DNA of 64,000 bases, taken from Adiantum capillus-veneris (lineage: Eukaryota > Streptophyta > Polypodiopsida > Polypodiales > Pteridaceae). Numbering within the stretch: the first letter of the stretch is position 1; every line of letters begins with the position of its first letter. The DNA lies in contig CM043953.1 of assembly GCA_014529385.2 (NCBI GenBank), positions 99,867,342 to 99,931,341 of the forward strand, given 5' to 3'. A program made the position numbers and the translations under genes. The notes beneath the pieces are model-generated. The model was not told the DNA's origin. It worked only from the letters and a program-made list of their open reading frames with translations, and did no database searches. This document shows positions 23,130 to 33,888 of this stretch, piece after piece.

Positions 23130-24711
23130 TTAATGGATAGAGATAATTCTAAAACATAAGAGAGATAATAATGAAGAGAGAGAGAGAGAGAGCACACACT
23201 ATACGTGGTTTATCCAATGGGCTATGTCCACAGGAAAGCAACCACTAATGGCTTTTGCAATTCAAACTAGGAGTAGGATACAAAGGGATTAGCAACCCTT
23301 TATGGAACGCCCATGTTGCTTCACTCTCACCATCTCACACAACTTCACCAACTCACACACACCCTTCAATGCATCTTTTTATTGCATTTTGTGTGTAGAA
23401 GAGGCCTCCTTTTATAGGCCAAAATGGGTTGTCCTCTCTCATGAGAGACAACCGTGTGTAGTGGCCCTTGTGTAGAGAAATCCAAGTAGAACTCCTCCAT
23501 GCACCCATGTGTAGTCTCCCTTAAGTGGCGACGTCCACTTAGAAATCGGCCATTCACCCATGTGTAGCCATAGACAAGTCTGCCTGAAACTCATCCACCA
23601 AGCATTGAATTCGGCCGTCGGCCAAAGACTTTTGACCATCAGCCAACCGGCTGGCCATTTTTCAGTCACTTTTTGGCCACCGTTTGACCATAATATTCTG
23701 ACGAAAATGAATATTCTAGAGATATGAATTTTTGGTCTTTAGGTGTGATTTTTCTCACGCATGATTGTGACCTTACAAATGTGCTTTTTTAGAATAAAAA
23801 TTACAAGAGGTGAATCAAGCTCCATACTTAACACTTTACATGTCATCTCAATCTTAGCTCATTTTCTCCATTTTTTGCGCTAACGTTTTTTATTTCCTAA
23901 TCCCAAATGAGGTAATAGGACTAAATTAAGGTCCTCTAAAGCAAGGACATGCACTTCTTACACCATCAAGTTTTAATATAACAAAATGCACAATGTATGT
24001 AACCCATGATCAACTATCTGTTGATGTTTTTGAATTAGCCTTTTTAATTTCCTAACCCCCATTTTACCTTAATCGGCCTAAAATAACATCCCCTAAAGCA
24101 TGGATGTGACCCGCTTGCACCTTCCAATTCTAGTACAACAAAATTCACAATGAATAATAAAGTGTGCCCCACTATCTCTTGATGTTTTTGTTGTATATCA
24201 ATGCCTTGACCTTGCTGCAATGTGCCATTATTGGGTGAAAATGTACCACAATGGTTCTCTCAAATATTATGAGTTTTTCGTATGTTGATCATTGTGATCC
24301 TCGATTGGATGACTTAAACAAGGCCTTTGCTCTAAAATACTATTGAATAGGCCTCATTGACTGCCACTTATTCTACCTAGTCTGCTTTTGGTAGAATCCA
24401 AAAAAGTGCACTCATATAATGTGTGAACAAAGTCTTCATTTAGATGGGTGATGTGTAAGCAAGGTAGACATAATCTATTTGATGTATCTAGTGTGGAAAC
24501 AGATTAGTAATCCTAAGAGGTTGAATGCTTAGAATCTGACATCTTTTGTGTTGTGAATTTGTGCTGCCAATTTTTTTTGGCTCTACTTAAGAGAAGCTTA
24601 AGTATAAACAACTTAAAGCTAATCTAATCTCTATTTTGCAAAAACTCTTTTGGTTAAGTTTGTGCATATAGTTAAGCTACTCTAAATTATGTACTGGCCA
24701 TGAATGAGTTA
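23130..24711. repeat. dispersed repeat D, copy D1
   Basis: The first about 990 bp (gtggtttagttaatgg onward) match D2 (27140-28123) in direct orientation. The part from about 24150 matches D3 (44520-44975 plus 55805-55915), and 23395-23660 matches D4 (62328-62560). There is a short GA run at 23177-23191. No coding content. Four copies in 64 kb suggest a solo LTR or a large nonautonomous element; borders are approximate. Confidence 0.75.
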
Positions 24712-25620
24712 GGAATGTAGATTAGTAAAGTGAGCCCATAAAAAGCTGTACCAAGGATTTTTTGGAGGTAAGGGGCATACATGTGATGAAATATGTAACA
24801 CAATAAAATAGATTGACCTGCAATTGACATAGCTAAAGTGAAATAGTTGGATGAAGGCAAAGGGTCTTGGCCCTCTAGGGTACACAATACTCCATGGGGT
24901 TTGGGATGTTTACTAGCATAGTGAAGATTGGTTTTGCCAATATTCTTCAAGAGCGGCCCACTTGCAAAATCTTGAGAGAAAACTACTCCACATTGCTTCA
25001 TGCAACCATTGGAGGGTAGTTGAGGCCCCCATTAGTGCTTCTCATGTAGTAGATAAAGAGGGTAGAAATTTTTTGGTTTGAAACCAGAGGAGAAGGGAAC
25101 ATACATAGCAAGAGGCCAAGCTAAGACTAAGGGGAACAAAGATGGATAGAAAAGATGAATCAAGGTGATAGCTTTAGTTACATATATCCAGGATATTGTG
25201 TTCACACCCAATGAGCAATAGCTTTAGTGCACTCTATGAGCATCATGTTTGTAGGAGTTGTAGGTAGAAATAAGAGTGCCTCTTTCCTTTATAGTGTAAA
25301 AATAAAAAGTGATGTAGAAGAAGGTGGTAAGGGTAGGTAACATGAGCCTAGACTATGATAACCTGTAAATTGAGTGAGGCAAAGAGGTACATAGAATAGG
25401 GTAGCAACCCCTAGATTGTTGTGTGCTAAAGGGCCATTATGGAACATCAAGAAGCAGTAAGACTGGGTGCTTACCTTGCTTGAATCTTAAATAAGGAGCC
25501 ACCTAATAGCGTGATCCCACCAACATTGCCAATTACAGCAGCCACCATAGGAGGCAAGCCCATTTCCTACTTGTAGGTGAAGGATATAAGAGTATTTTGA
25601 AGTGTAATATAGGATTGTCT
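24712..25620. other. unrecognised sequence
   Basis: About 900 bp without a recognisable coding, RNA or repeat feature. It lies between repeat D1 and the gypsy F reverse transcriptase and may be decayed internal sequence of that element. Confidence 0.4.
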
Positions 25621-25621
25621 T

Positions 25622-26690
25622 TACATGAAAAGTGACAAAGTAACCACATACTCTCACTGCCCTCGCTCTGTGTAAAAGGCGGTCTTGTAGATATCGCCTT
25701 TGAATACCCTTACTTCATGGTATCCACTTTTGAGATCAACCTTGCTAAAAACCTTTGGTCCAGTGAGCCTATCGAGGATATACTCAATGTGAGGCATCGG
25801 AAACTTGTTCTTGACGGTCATCTTGTTCAAAGCCCTGTATTCAACACACAAACGAGATGAACCATCCTTCTTGCGGACAAATAAAATAGGAGTAGCAAAA
25901 GGACTTACACTAGGGCGTATGAGTCCTCTGGCCACCAACTCCGTGAGTTGCCACTCTAATTCTTTTTCTTGGGTCTTGTTCAAACGGTAGGGATCCTTAC
26001 TGAATGGTTGTGTCCCCTCCATGAGTTCGATGCGATGGTCCTCCGGCCGCTCGGGAGGGAGATGGGGTGGACGAGGTGCTCATACTTGGTAAACAAATCT
26101 GAATACCTTTCTAGAGCCGTGAGGCTCTGAGTGACTGGAGAGGCATAAATGAATGCTACTTGTGCTCCTCTTTGTAATTCACTCTTTGCCTACACATGTG
26201 AAATGAGAGATACAGAATGAAGACCCTCCTCACCACGAATGATCATGGGAGAGTCACTTTTTGCATTTAGGGTGAGCGTATTGTCTGCCCAATCAATGAG
26301 AGGGTTATGCTCACGAAACTATCTAATGCCCAAAATCATATCCCATCCTAAGAGAGAAGACACACAAATTTTCTATGGAAGGAAGCTTGTTGAATAGTGA
26401 ATAACACATCAAAGCACACTTGTGTAATGAGAGAGTCCCTACCGGGAGTGAAGCCCGACACCTCGAGAGGAGTTGTCTGGCTAAGCTCCATGCGGGCTCT
26501 CTCTACAAGAGAGTCACCAATCACATTATGCATACTGCCTGTATCAAACAATATGACAAAATGATGACCCTTCACATGACCATAACATTTAAAAAAAGAC
26601 TCATCAATGTGTGCATTAGAGACATGTGAAGAATCTCTGGATAATAGTTGCAATCAAATGCAAGTGATCCATAGTAGAATCGTGGGGCAA
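25622..26690 (-). pseudogene. gypsy F protease and reverse transcriptase remnant
   Basis: Minus strand. 26653-26348 carries the aspartic protease: ILFDTGSMHNVIGDSLVER, with the intact D-T-G triad. After a broken linker, 26022-25654 carries the start of the reverse transcriptase: PYRLNKTQEKELEWQL, RPSVSPFATPILFVRKKDGS, CVEYRALNKMTVKNKFPMP and VFSKVDLKSGYHEVRV with the first catalytic aspartate. Past a stop near 25654 only EYVVTLSLF (family EFLVMPFGL) remains; the YxDD box, RNase H and integrase are absent. It lies between D2 and D1, which could be its LTRs. Not functional. Confidence 0.85.
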
Positions 26691-27139
26691 GTTGGATGAG
26701 AGGGCTAGGAAGGAGACAATGAGACACTAGTTGGTAGAGATGTAGAGGCACATGCAAGATTCAAGCGCCTATGAAATGCACAATATTGATGCCCAAACCC
26801 ATCATGAAAGAGAGAGAAGTATAAGAAATAGTACGAGAGGAAGATAATAACAACAAAACTAAAGGGGCATATCAAGGAAAGGAATATGCAAAGATTGGAC
26901 AAACAAAATATTGAAATATGCATTGTAAACTTGTTCAAAAACCAATTTGTGAGAAAGTAATAGAATATGAAACACGCCATCTGTTCCAATAGATCCAAAA
27001 AAGTGCCTTTTGAAAATTTAGGAGGGAAAGAGATAATATAAGCATGGTCAATGTGTTTCGACCCTTGTTGCGTCTCATGAAGACAAATAGTACAATCTCT
27101 TTTTTCGTCTATATAAGCATATGGCGTTGGGTTGCAGCT
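26691..27139. other. unrecognised sequence beside gypsy F
   Basis: No motif recognised. The minus strand is open for about 180 codons (27244-26705), but part of that is translated GA repeat. It may be the decayed gag or leader of gypsy F. Confidence 0.35.
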
Positions 27140-27178
27140 TGGGAGTGGTTTACTTAATGGATAGAGATAATCTTCACC

Positions 27179-27222
<44 letters not shown>

Positions 27223-28123
27223 AAGCACGATATACGTGATTCATCCAATGTCGGCGACATCCACGAGAAAGTAGCCACTTAATGGCTTTTGCAATTCAAA
27301 CTAGAAGTGGGTTATAAAGGGATTAGCAACCCTTTTTGGAACTCCCACCTTGCTTCACTCTCACCAACTCACACACCCTTCAATGCACCTGTAGAAGAGG
27401 CCTCCTTTTATAGGCCAAATAGGGTTGCCCTCTCTCATGAGAGACAACCTTGTGTAGTTGCCCTTGTGTGGAGAAATCCAAGCAGAACTCCTCCATGTAC
27501 CTATGTGTAGTCGCCCTTGAGTAGATAAGTCTGCCTGAAACTCGTCCACTAGCCATTGAATTCAACCATCGGCCAAAGATCTCCCACCACCGGCCAACCG
27601 ATAGATTGTTTTTTGGTCACTTTTCGGCCACCGCTCAATCAGAATATTCTTACACAAAGGAATATTTTGGGGGTGTGAATTTTTGTTTTTTACACGAGTG
27701 ATTATTCTCACATATAATGGCTTCTCCTCATAAACAGGGTCCTTACAAATGTGCATTTTTGAGAATCAAAATCACAAGAGGTGAATCAGGCCCTATACTT
27801 AATACTTTATATGTCATCTCATCCTTAACTAATTTTCTCCAATTTTTGCAATAGCATTTTTAATTTCTTGATCCAAAATTAGGTAATAGGACTAAATTAA
27901 AGTCCTCTAAAGCAAGGACATGCACTTCTTACACCATCCAATTTTAATATAGTAAAACGCACAATTCATGTAACCCTGATCCACTATCTGTTGATGTTTT
28001 TGAAGTAGCCTTTTTAATCTCCTAACCCCAATCTTACCTAAATAGGCCTAAAGTAACATCCCCTAAAGCTTGGATATATGAGATGCTTTGTACTTTCCAA
28101 TTCTAGTACAACAAAATTCACAA
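27140..28123. repeat. dispersed repeat D, copy D2
   Basis: Matches D1 from gtggttta to acaaaattcacaat, with many substitutions. Its GA run (27182-27221) is much longer than in D1. The match stops abruptly at about 28123, where Helitron sequence begins. Confidence 0.75.
27182..27221. repeat. (GA)n microsatellite inside D2
   Basis: About 20 GA units. Confidence 0.95.
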
Positions 28124-28168
28124 TTTATATATCTATCTACAAATTTGATATGTAAGCATTTTTATCAC

Positions 28169-28545
28169 AGGGTCATTGAAGCGGTAGTAATCACAGGTTC
28201 TCATGTTGGAGACAATGTGTTCATACCAAGGATCGACTTTATCATAGCAGGTTCTCAAGGATTACCTTATGAAATGAAGCGCAGAAAATTTCCTGTGAGA
28301 CTTGCATTCGGAATGACCATCAACAAGGCACAAGGTCAAACACTTGGATTCTTAGGTTTGTACCTTGCTACACCTGTTTTTACTCATGGTTAGCTCTATG
28401 TAGCAATGTCTCGCGTGCGTTCTTCTACTGACATAAAGATTTTGATAGATGGTAGTCAAACATCGATGGCAAATTCCAATGCAAATCCAATGGCTTGTAG
28501 CCCAAACATTGTCTACAAAGAAGTGTTAGAGGTCAGAAATGTTTA
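28169..28545 (+). pseudogene. Helitron helicase C-terminal fragment
   Basis: Encodes VIEAVVITGSHVGDNVFIPR, LPYEMKRRKFPVRLAFGMTI, NKAQGQTLGFLGLYL, TPVFTHG, one in-frame TAG (28391-28393, family Gln), then LYVAMSRVRSSTDIKILI and VYKEVLEVRNV with a normal-looking stop. These are the last helicase motifs of Helitron Rep-helicase proteins, which unwind DNA during rolling-circle transposition. Motifs Ia-IV and the Rep nuclease are absent. The sequence just before (ttttatcacag|GG) looks like a splice acceptor, so this may be a last exon. Confidence 0.85.
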
Positions 28546-28643
28546 AGGTATCATACTATCTTTCATCCATGCATTACTCTTTGTCATTAACTTTTTGTTA
28601 AACGAAGTTTTATAGTAATCCTAATTTTTGTTGTTGTTTATAG

Positions 28644-29000
28644 ATGGCTAGCCGATCTACACTCAAATACACAATCGATAGGGTATCTGAATATATTCGA
28701 GGTAATTTGTTGAAACTTTACAGAAAATGAGCCTCACTTTAAAGTTTGAATGATTAAAACATACTAATCGTGTTGTATGAAGCATAGATCCACTTTTTTG
28801 GAGGGGACCCATACCTGCAAATGATGTTGTCCATATCTTAGAAGACTTTGATGTCATAAGGTATGGCTTTTGAATTATTATTATTTATGTCTTGCAATAG
28901 GCTTGGATTTTTCTTAACATACTCTTTCTTTTTTGTAGAAAACACTATTATCCAGCCCATCTATTGGTAGGTCTATATGAGTCCACATGCTATTTAGGAC
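28644..29000 (+). pseudogene. unrecognised spliced gene fragment inside the Helitron
   Basis: I do not recognise the product. ATG at 28644 starts exon 1 (to 28701; MASRSTLKYTIDRVSEYIR). GTAATT...CATAG brackets an intron (28702-28787) with a TACTAAT branch-like motif near 28762. Exon 2 (28788-28860) gives DPLFWRGPIPANDVVHILED and so on. GTATGG...TTTTGTAG brackets intron 2 (28861-28938) with a T-rich end, and exon 3 goes on with KHYYPAHLLVGLYES. Both junctions keep the frame when spliced, which random sequence rarely does. The frame then shifts near 29000. It may be a captured host gene piece or a Helitron accessory gene. Confidence 0.5.
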
Positions 29001-29417
29001 ATAGGATACTATCATGTTGCCTTAGAGCTAGACGAAGCAACAGGACGGGGTCATGTCTCTCTTAGAGAGTTGGGTATCAACGGCCCATAAATGCATTACC
29101 TTCCTTTGGATTTGAAGGAGAGAATTGGAAAGTGAGAATGTATATTGTCGATGATACTGCAAGGCGGCTTGGACGAAGTGTACCATACATTGGGCTCTAG
29201 GTGTTACGGGTGCGAACCCGTGTCTATCGCAAGCTTCGCTTTCAACCTAAATGATGCCTTCTACAATGGGTTTGGTTTTATGGTGATCTCTTTTTGGGGT
29301 TGGTATTTGTTATGTTTTATCCCTTATGTTTCTGATGATTACTCTCTTATCAAGAAGCCTCTTTTTTGTAACAAAACTATTGGCTCCTATTTGGAATGAA
29401 ATCCATGTTGCGCTCTT

Positions 29418-29420
<3 letters not shown>

Positions 29421-29448
<28 letters not shown>

Positions 29449-29449
29449 A
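29421..29449. repeat. (GT)n microsatellite
   Basis: About 14 GT units inside the Helitron 3' region. Confidence 0.95.
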
Positions 29450-29541
29450 CCATGAAAAAAACTAATTAAGATCATACAAGCAGAACTTATGAATACCATA
29501 TGTGTCATCAATTTAATTTGTGTCATAGTAAGAGCGAGCGA

Positions 29542-29572
29542 GACCCGCTGGTAGGCGGGTCGCGCAAGCTAG
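29542..29572 (+). other. Helitron 3' terminus: hairpin plus CTAG
   Basis: Seven-base-pair GC stem with a six-base loop, seven spacer bases, CTAG, then T outside. The arrangement and spacing fit the known terminal signal of Helitrons. Confidence 0.8.
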
Positions 29573-30048
29573 TATTATATTAAAAAAAAAGAGGTGACCA
29601 TCAACTTGGTTGCAAATGCTTGCAACCATGAGTGGATGATGCTTCCCCTCCCTTGCAGCAAGCCTCTCCACTCAACAATGTGCCTCCCCTACTTGCCACG
29701 ATACCAAACTACAACCCTTGCATTGCATGCATGTGCTTTGATCCACGATGGACTTGCTACTTTTGGTTGCTGACAACTTGGCTGGCAGGCACAACCCTCT
29801 GCTCGAGGCCCCACGCACATCCTCATGCTGCATCAGACCTCGCAACCCACTATTATCCAGCAACTCAAAGGTAAGTTCACTACGAGGTCATGGAAGAGAA
29901 GGTGCATTTATTTAATCAAAGATGACCATGCGTGCCTCTCTCTGCAATGGACCTGTCGCTTTTGGCCCAACTTGTGCACCCACCTTCATAGCTTGAGTTG
30001 CCATTGCAAGGGAGCTTTTGTCAATCAACCTACACAACAGAATGCGCA
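29573..30048. other. unrecognised sequence
   Basis: An A-run at 29581-29590 and nothing else recognised. Confidence 0.45.
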
Positions 30049-30167
30049 GAGAGAGAGAGCCCTTGCCCTACAAGAAACTGCAGAAATGAATGTAGCAGAG
30101 CAGCCTGCCGGTACCTGCCATTTGGGGTTGCTCTGCTGCATTCATTTCTGCAGTTGCTTGTAGGGCA

Positions 30168-30182
<15 letters not shown>
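30049..30182. other. long near-perfect hairpin
   Basis: The left arm 30049-30105 pairs with the right arm 30126-30182: 57 positions with one A-G mismatch and two G-U pairs if transcribed, and a 20-base loop (30106-30125) that itself contains GGTACC. The arms read GAGAGCCCTTGCCCTACAAG and its complement. Its length and near-perfection suit a young inverted duplication, MITE or small-RNA precursor. I know no miRNA with this sequence. Confidence 0.85.

Positions 30183-30240
<58 letters not shown>
30172..30240. repeat. (CT)n microsatellite
   Basis: About 34 CT units continuing from the right arm of the hairpin. Confidence 0.97.
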
Positions 30241-30243
<3 letters not shown>

Positions 30244-30722
30244 AGTAGTATCTAGTTCTTTTGTACCTAGACATGGTATTAGATTCACCATTTTGTAACA
30301 GATTGGTCTCATAGGTCATTTTGGCCTTTTGAAGATGTTAATATAACATTTCATTTCTCTCAAACAAGGGAAGCTCCAAGCGAGAATTGCAATCCTGCCA
30401 TCTTGGAGTAAATTCAACACTAATGCTACTTTCTTTCAATACGCATGGGCAAATTGTCACCCCTTCTTCTCTCTCAAGCTTTCATGCAAGGGAGCTAAGC
30501 TTATCTGAGATCCTCACTTCTTCCTTGGCCAAAGCTGCCCATAGTGTGCAAGAAGGTGCAACCACAAACGATCTCATCAACAACAAGTGATTGCTCATTT
30601 TCAACTATTATCAGGGTTTCTTTAAATGTTGTACATGATGGCAGCACCATTTGATAATGTGCACATCTTCTTCCCTTAGAAGCGTTCTTGATATCAATAT
30701 CTATATAACTAGCTACAAGTAA
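30241..30722. other. unrecognised sequence
   Basis: No feature recognised. Confidence 0.45.
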
Positions 30723-30781
<59 letters not shown>

Positions 30782-30900
30782 AATTGGCGCGTGCGCACAC
30801 ATACGCACACACACATGCAACAATTGGCACACACACACACACGGTTGTCACACAGAAGAATAGATACACACACACACACACACACACAAATAAGTATACA
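30723..30900. repeat. (CT)n followed by CA-rich microsatellites
   Basis: CT units at 30723-30778 with one TTT interruption, then imperfect CA tracts at about 30793-30845 and 30868-30888. Confidence 0.9.
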
Positions 30901-30920
30901 CATATGATGGATCTCTCTCT

Positions 30921-31186
30921 CACAAGAAGTTTTGGACAAATTCTCACATTGTGACTTACCTCAACATCAGGAGCTTCTGTGAGGGAGGCACCGCATACCT
31001 AGTTAGGTACGATTGGGGCAGGGGACCGCCGGCCCGGTGGGGGGGCCAGTGGTCCCCTGCCCCAAATCGTACCTAGCTAGGTATGCGATGCCTCTCGAAC
31101 AGAAGCTCCTGATGTTATGCATTGTATGAAAAACACTGAAAAAGACTCCGTTTTCCTACATGAGAAAAATTCTAAATCTTCTTGTG
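30921..31186. mobile_element. fold-back element H, copy H1
   Basis: A 266-bp noncoding unit. Ends are inverted: CACAAGAAGTTTT at 30921 and AAATCTTCTTGTG at 31174-31186. Inside is a palindrome with arms of about 70 nt (about 30962-31031 and 31044-31117) sharing CATACCTAG(T/C)TAGGTACGATT and GGGGCAGGGGACC. A second copy, H2, is at 62934-63203. Structure and copy number fit a MITE. The ends resemble CACTA-superfamily termini (CACTACAAGAA), which is inference only. Confidence 0.75.
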
Positions 31187-31725
31187 TCTATCTCATATGT
31201 CCATGTGGACACGAGTATATTCGGTAGTGTATAACCGTGTTGGAGGCTTCAAATTTTCATTTTTTCATGTGATTAAACTACGTTTGATTCCCGCGGCATT
31301 CTCCATTTTCAATGGGACCAATGTTTCCAGTGTTCCTCATTGTGCTTAATACGCCATGTTTCTCACCCTCATCTTGATAAACATAAAAAGTTACTGGAGA
31401 AGTATTGGTGCAATTATATCTAAGATAGTTATTAATCAGTTAAAAATTTGAACTCTTGTGAACCATAGAGTGAATTATGTGTGTGTGTTTTTTTTTTGGA
31501 TGAGAGAGAGAGAGAGGTGGAGAGAGAGAGAGAGAATATGTTTTCTTGGAGTGCACATCTTTCAGGATATGTGTATGATATGGCAGCGTTTTGGTGGAAA
31601 TTTCTAAGCAAAGCATAATTGTGTATTAAGCTTATGTATTAAGCTTGTGTATCATGAACGAGGTGTTAGTTTTCTTTATTGTTTAAGTTTCACACCAGTT
31701 ACTAGAAGAAAGAACATTTGTGTAT
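31187..31725. other. unrecognised sequence, partly duplicated at 43420-43577
   Basis: Short GA runs at 31503-31535. The part from about 31600 resembles 43420-43577 on the other side of LINE L3. No coding signal. Confidence 0.5.
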
Positions 31726-31743
31726 GCCTTACATTGGTACTCT
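31726..31743. repeat. target-site duplication of LINE L3, left copy
   Basis: GCCTTACATTGGTACTCT, matching 43394-43411 with one mismatch. It lies right at the A-rich tail of L3. Confidence 0.75.
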
Positions 31744-32352
31744 TTTTCTTTTTTCCAAAACTCACAATTGTGAGCGAGCGATTGTATTAAAAAGTCACCA
31801 ATAGCTTAGGCCGAGCTTTGAGGGACAGAGGGTAACAACTGAACTTAGTTACAAGTACCTTGAGGCATACAATTGTGAACATCCCAAACTTTTACAAAGC
31901 AGGACTCGAGCGGATGGCGAGGGTTGTCCTAAGCCAATCATCCGAGTTATGCTTTTTACTTACCATATAAATTATCTCCTTGCTTTCTTGAACAATCTCT
32001 GAGAAGCTAGCCATAGAGCGGTCGCTATCAAAGATACGACAGTTCCTGGCCTTCCAGATATCTCTGAAGAAGCAATATCTGACAACTTGAGTACAGATTA
32101 AAAGTGCAGAACTTCGAAATTGTTTGCCACCAAGGAACAAATCCCTCTTGAAAAATCCTATCTTCCACGTCCTTTGTATCCATTTGCACATCTTTCCTGC
32201 AAGGCCTCTAATAGTCGGGCATTCAATGAAAAGATGGCCGAGGTCTTCACTAGCTAATTTACACCCTGAACATCTATCAGGCCCGATACCACACGCTTGA
32301 ATCTTGACGCCTCTTGGCAAGGCCCCCCAAAGTACCTTCCACAAAAAAAAAT
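31744..32352 (-). pseudogene. LINE L3 C-terminus and 3' UTR
   Basis: 32344-31892 encodes FFLWKVLWGALPRGVKIQAC, then CSGCKLASEDLGHLFIECP, the Cys/His zinc-finger-like C-terminal motif of plant LINE proteins, and continues to a stop at 31892. The UTR follows, with the palindrome CTCACAATTGTGAG at 31761-31774 and then GTTTTGGAAAAAAG on the minus strand. It continues the protein that breaks at 40315. Confidence 0.85.
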
Positions 32353-33012
32353 TGTCATGAAATCTAATATCTAATCAACCCAAATGATTTTCTCATATTA
32401 AACTGATCATTTAATGTGGGAGAATAAACGGGAACAAGGGTTAGAATATAGACATGTGTTTATGAATCTGTCTCGACATAGGGCCAAGGTTAAAGGGGTC
32501 CAAATGAGAGATGGCATGTTAAAGGTCAATGTTATCTAATGGAGCTTAAAGACCGTAGGGTTAGCTTCATTAAAGACCTCCAAGTTAGTGTTCAAAAGTC
32601 CTTTGACCTTAGGCAACCTAGGGCTGACCTTGAGGTGGGAATCCTACCCAAGTATGAGGTGCTTGTTGGCTTGCTAAGTGTTAGTGGGAACCTTACCCAA
32701 AAGCTTGAGGTGTTTTTCACATGACTAAAGTTCTTGAAATATTCAATTCAAAGATAACTCTCAAGAGGCATCAACGTTTCCATGCTTGATTGACTAAGTC
32801 CTTGAAGTATTCAATTCAACCAAATGACTTAATAAGCATAAAAGACACATGTTCAAATGATCCTCCACATGCGACCCTCATGATGTGTTTGAATGCTATT
32901 GGATAGGTTTTAAAGAGGTCCAATGAGAATTTAGATACATAAAAATAAATAATTAAGTTCTTTCTCTCAAAGAGGAAAAAGAGGACACGTATCCAAATGA
33001 AATATAAAAATA

Positions 33013-33068
<56 letters not shown>

Positions 33069-33808
33069 GGACCAAGCATGAGAGGGGGGGTATACTCTCC
33101 CACACACATACACGCATTCTCTCATTGTGTGGAGTGCAAAATGCAAGAGCTCCATCTCTTTCTCCAAGCTTGTTGAGAAGTGGAGAACCTACACCAACTA
33201 TCTTGGCTATAGAATGCAAATCCAACCAAGAGCCATTTTTCAATGCTTAAGCTTGCCATATTCTTCATCTTCATTACTATGCTATTATGCTATGCTAAGC
33301 AAGAAGAGTGCTCATAAGTGAGGAACTATTTCTTTCTCTTATGGATGATTCTTCTTTCTCTTCCCTACCCTCATTCCCCGCTAGCTCTCTCCACCTTCGA
33401 AGGTGTTTGAGGCCTTGGGACTGAGGCTTGGGATAGTTAATGATTTTTGCAAAGTTTATGCTAAGCTCGTGATGCATGAAGCTTTCCATCTTCATAGCAT
33501 CACCAAGGTCACAAGGAACACAAAGATTGTATTGTAACAAGTCTCTCTTGATGGGAGAACCTATAATACAAACACCTTTTGGAGGGGGGACCGGCTCCAA
33601 GTAAATCCAGTTCTCAACTATTATCATGTTCTCTAATACTCTCTCTCTTGCAAAAGTATTATTCATGCCAAGTTAATTAAGTACTTTGTTTATGTTGCTA
33701 CCATCAATTAAGTTCACCATCCATTTCTCAAAGTAATCTCACAAAAAATGCTCACTCTAATTCTCTTAATTCCGCTATTCTCAAAGTTCATAGGCCATTT
33801 CCATTACA
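32353..33808 (+). repeat. 5' LTR of gypsy E, 1456 bp
   Basis: TGTCATGAAATCTAATATC... to ...TTTCCATTACA. Contains a (GA)n run at 33016-33065. Pairs along its whole length with 38879-40314. Confidence 0.92.
33016..33065. repeat. (GA)n microsatellite in the E 5' LTR
   Basis: 25 GA units; the same site in the 3' LTR (39551-39567) has about 8. Confidence 0.97.
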
Positions 33809-33888
33809 TTGGTATCAGAGCATTTGGTTTCTCTTTTCATAGGCCATTTCCATTACATTGGTATCAGAGCATTTGGTTTCTCTTTTCT
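33791..33888 (+). repeat. 49-bp tandem duplication across the LTR/primer-site junction
   Basis: The 49 bp from TAGGCCATTTCC to TCTCTTTTCA occurs twice in a row (33791-33839, 33840-33888). Each copy holds the LTR end and a full TGGTATCAGAGC, at 33810-33821 and 33859-33870. Confidence 0.95.

Larger units (their letters stand above)
28124..29572 (+). mobile_element. Helitron, 3' part
   Basis: Contains the C-terminal end of a Helitron Pif1-type helicase (28169-28545). Its right end has the family signature: a GC-rich hairpin (GACCCGC, loop TGGTAG, GCGGGTC; 29542-29561), seven bases, then CTAG at 29569-29572 followed by T. Helitrons end CTRR and insert between A and T. The left part, with the Rep domain and the TC terminus, is missing, and D2 sequence abuts at about 28124. 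It also carries an unrecognised spliced gene fragment (28644 onward). Confidence 0.8.

Noticed and set aside
26705-27244. 179-codon minus-strand open frame
   Set aside because: The first part is translated GA repeat and the rest has low-complexity hydrophobic composition without motifs.
29200-29240. tRNA-like stretch (GGGTGCGAACCCG stem-loop)
   Set aside because: It resembles a T-arm but no acceptor, D-arm or anticodon arm pairs around it.
29998-30255. Open frames across 29825-30255
   Set aside because: They consist of the hairpin arms and translated CT repeat.
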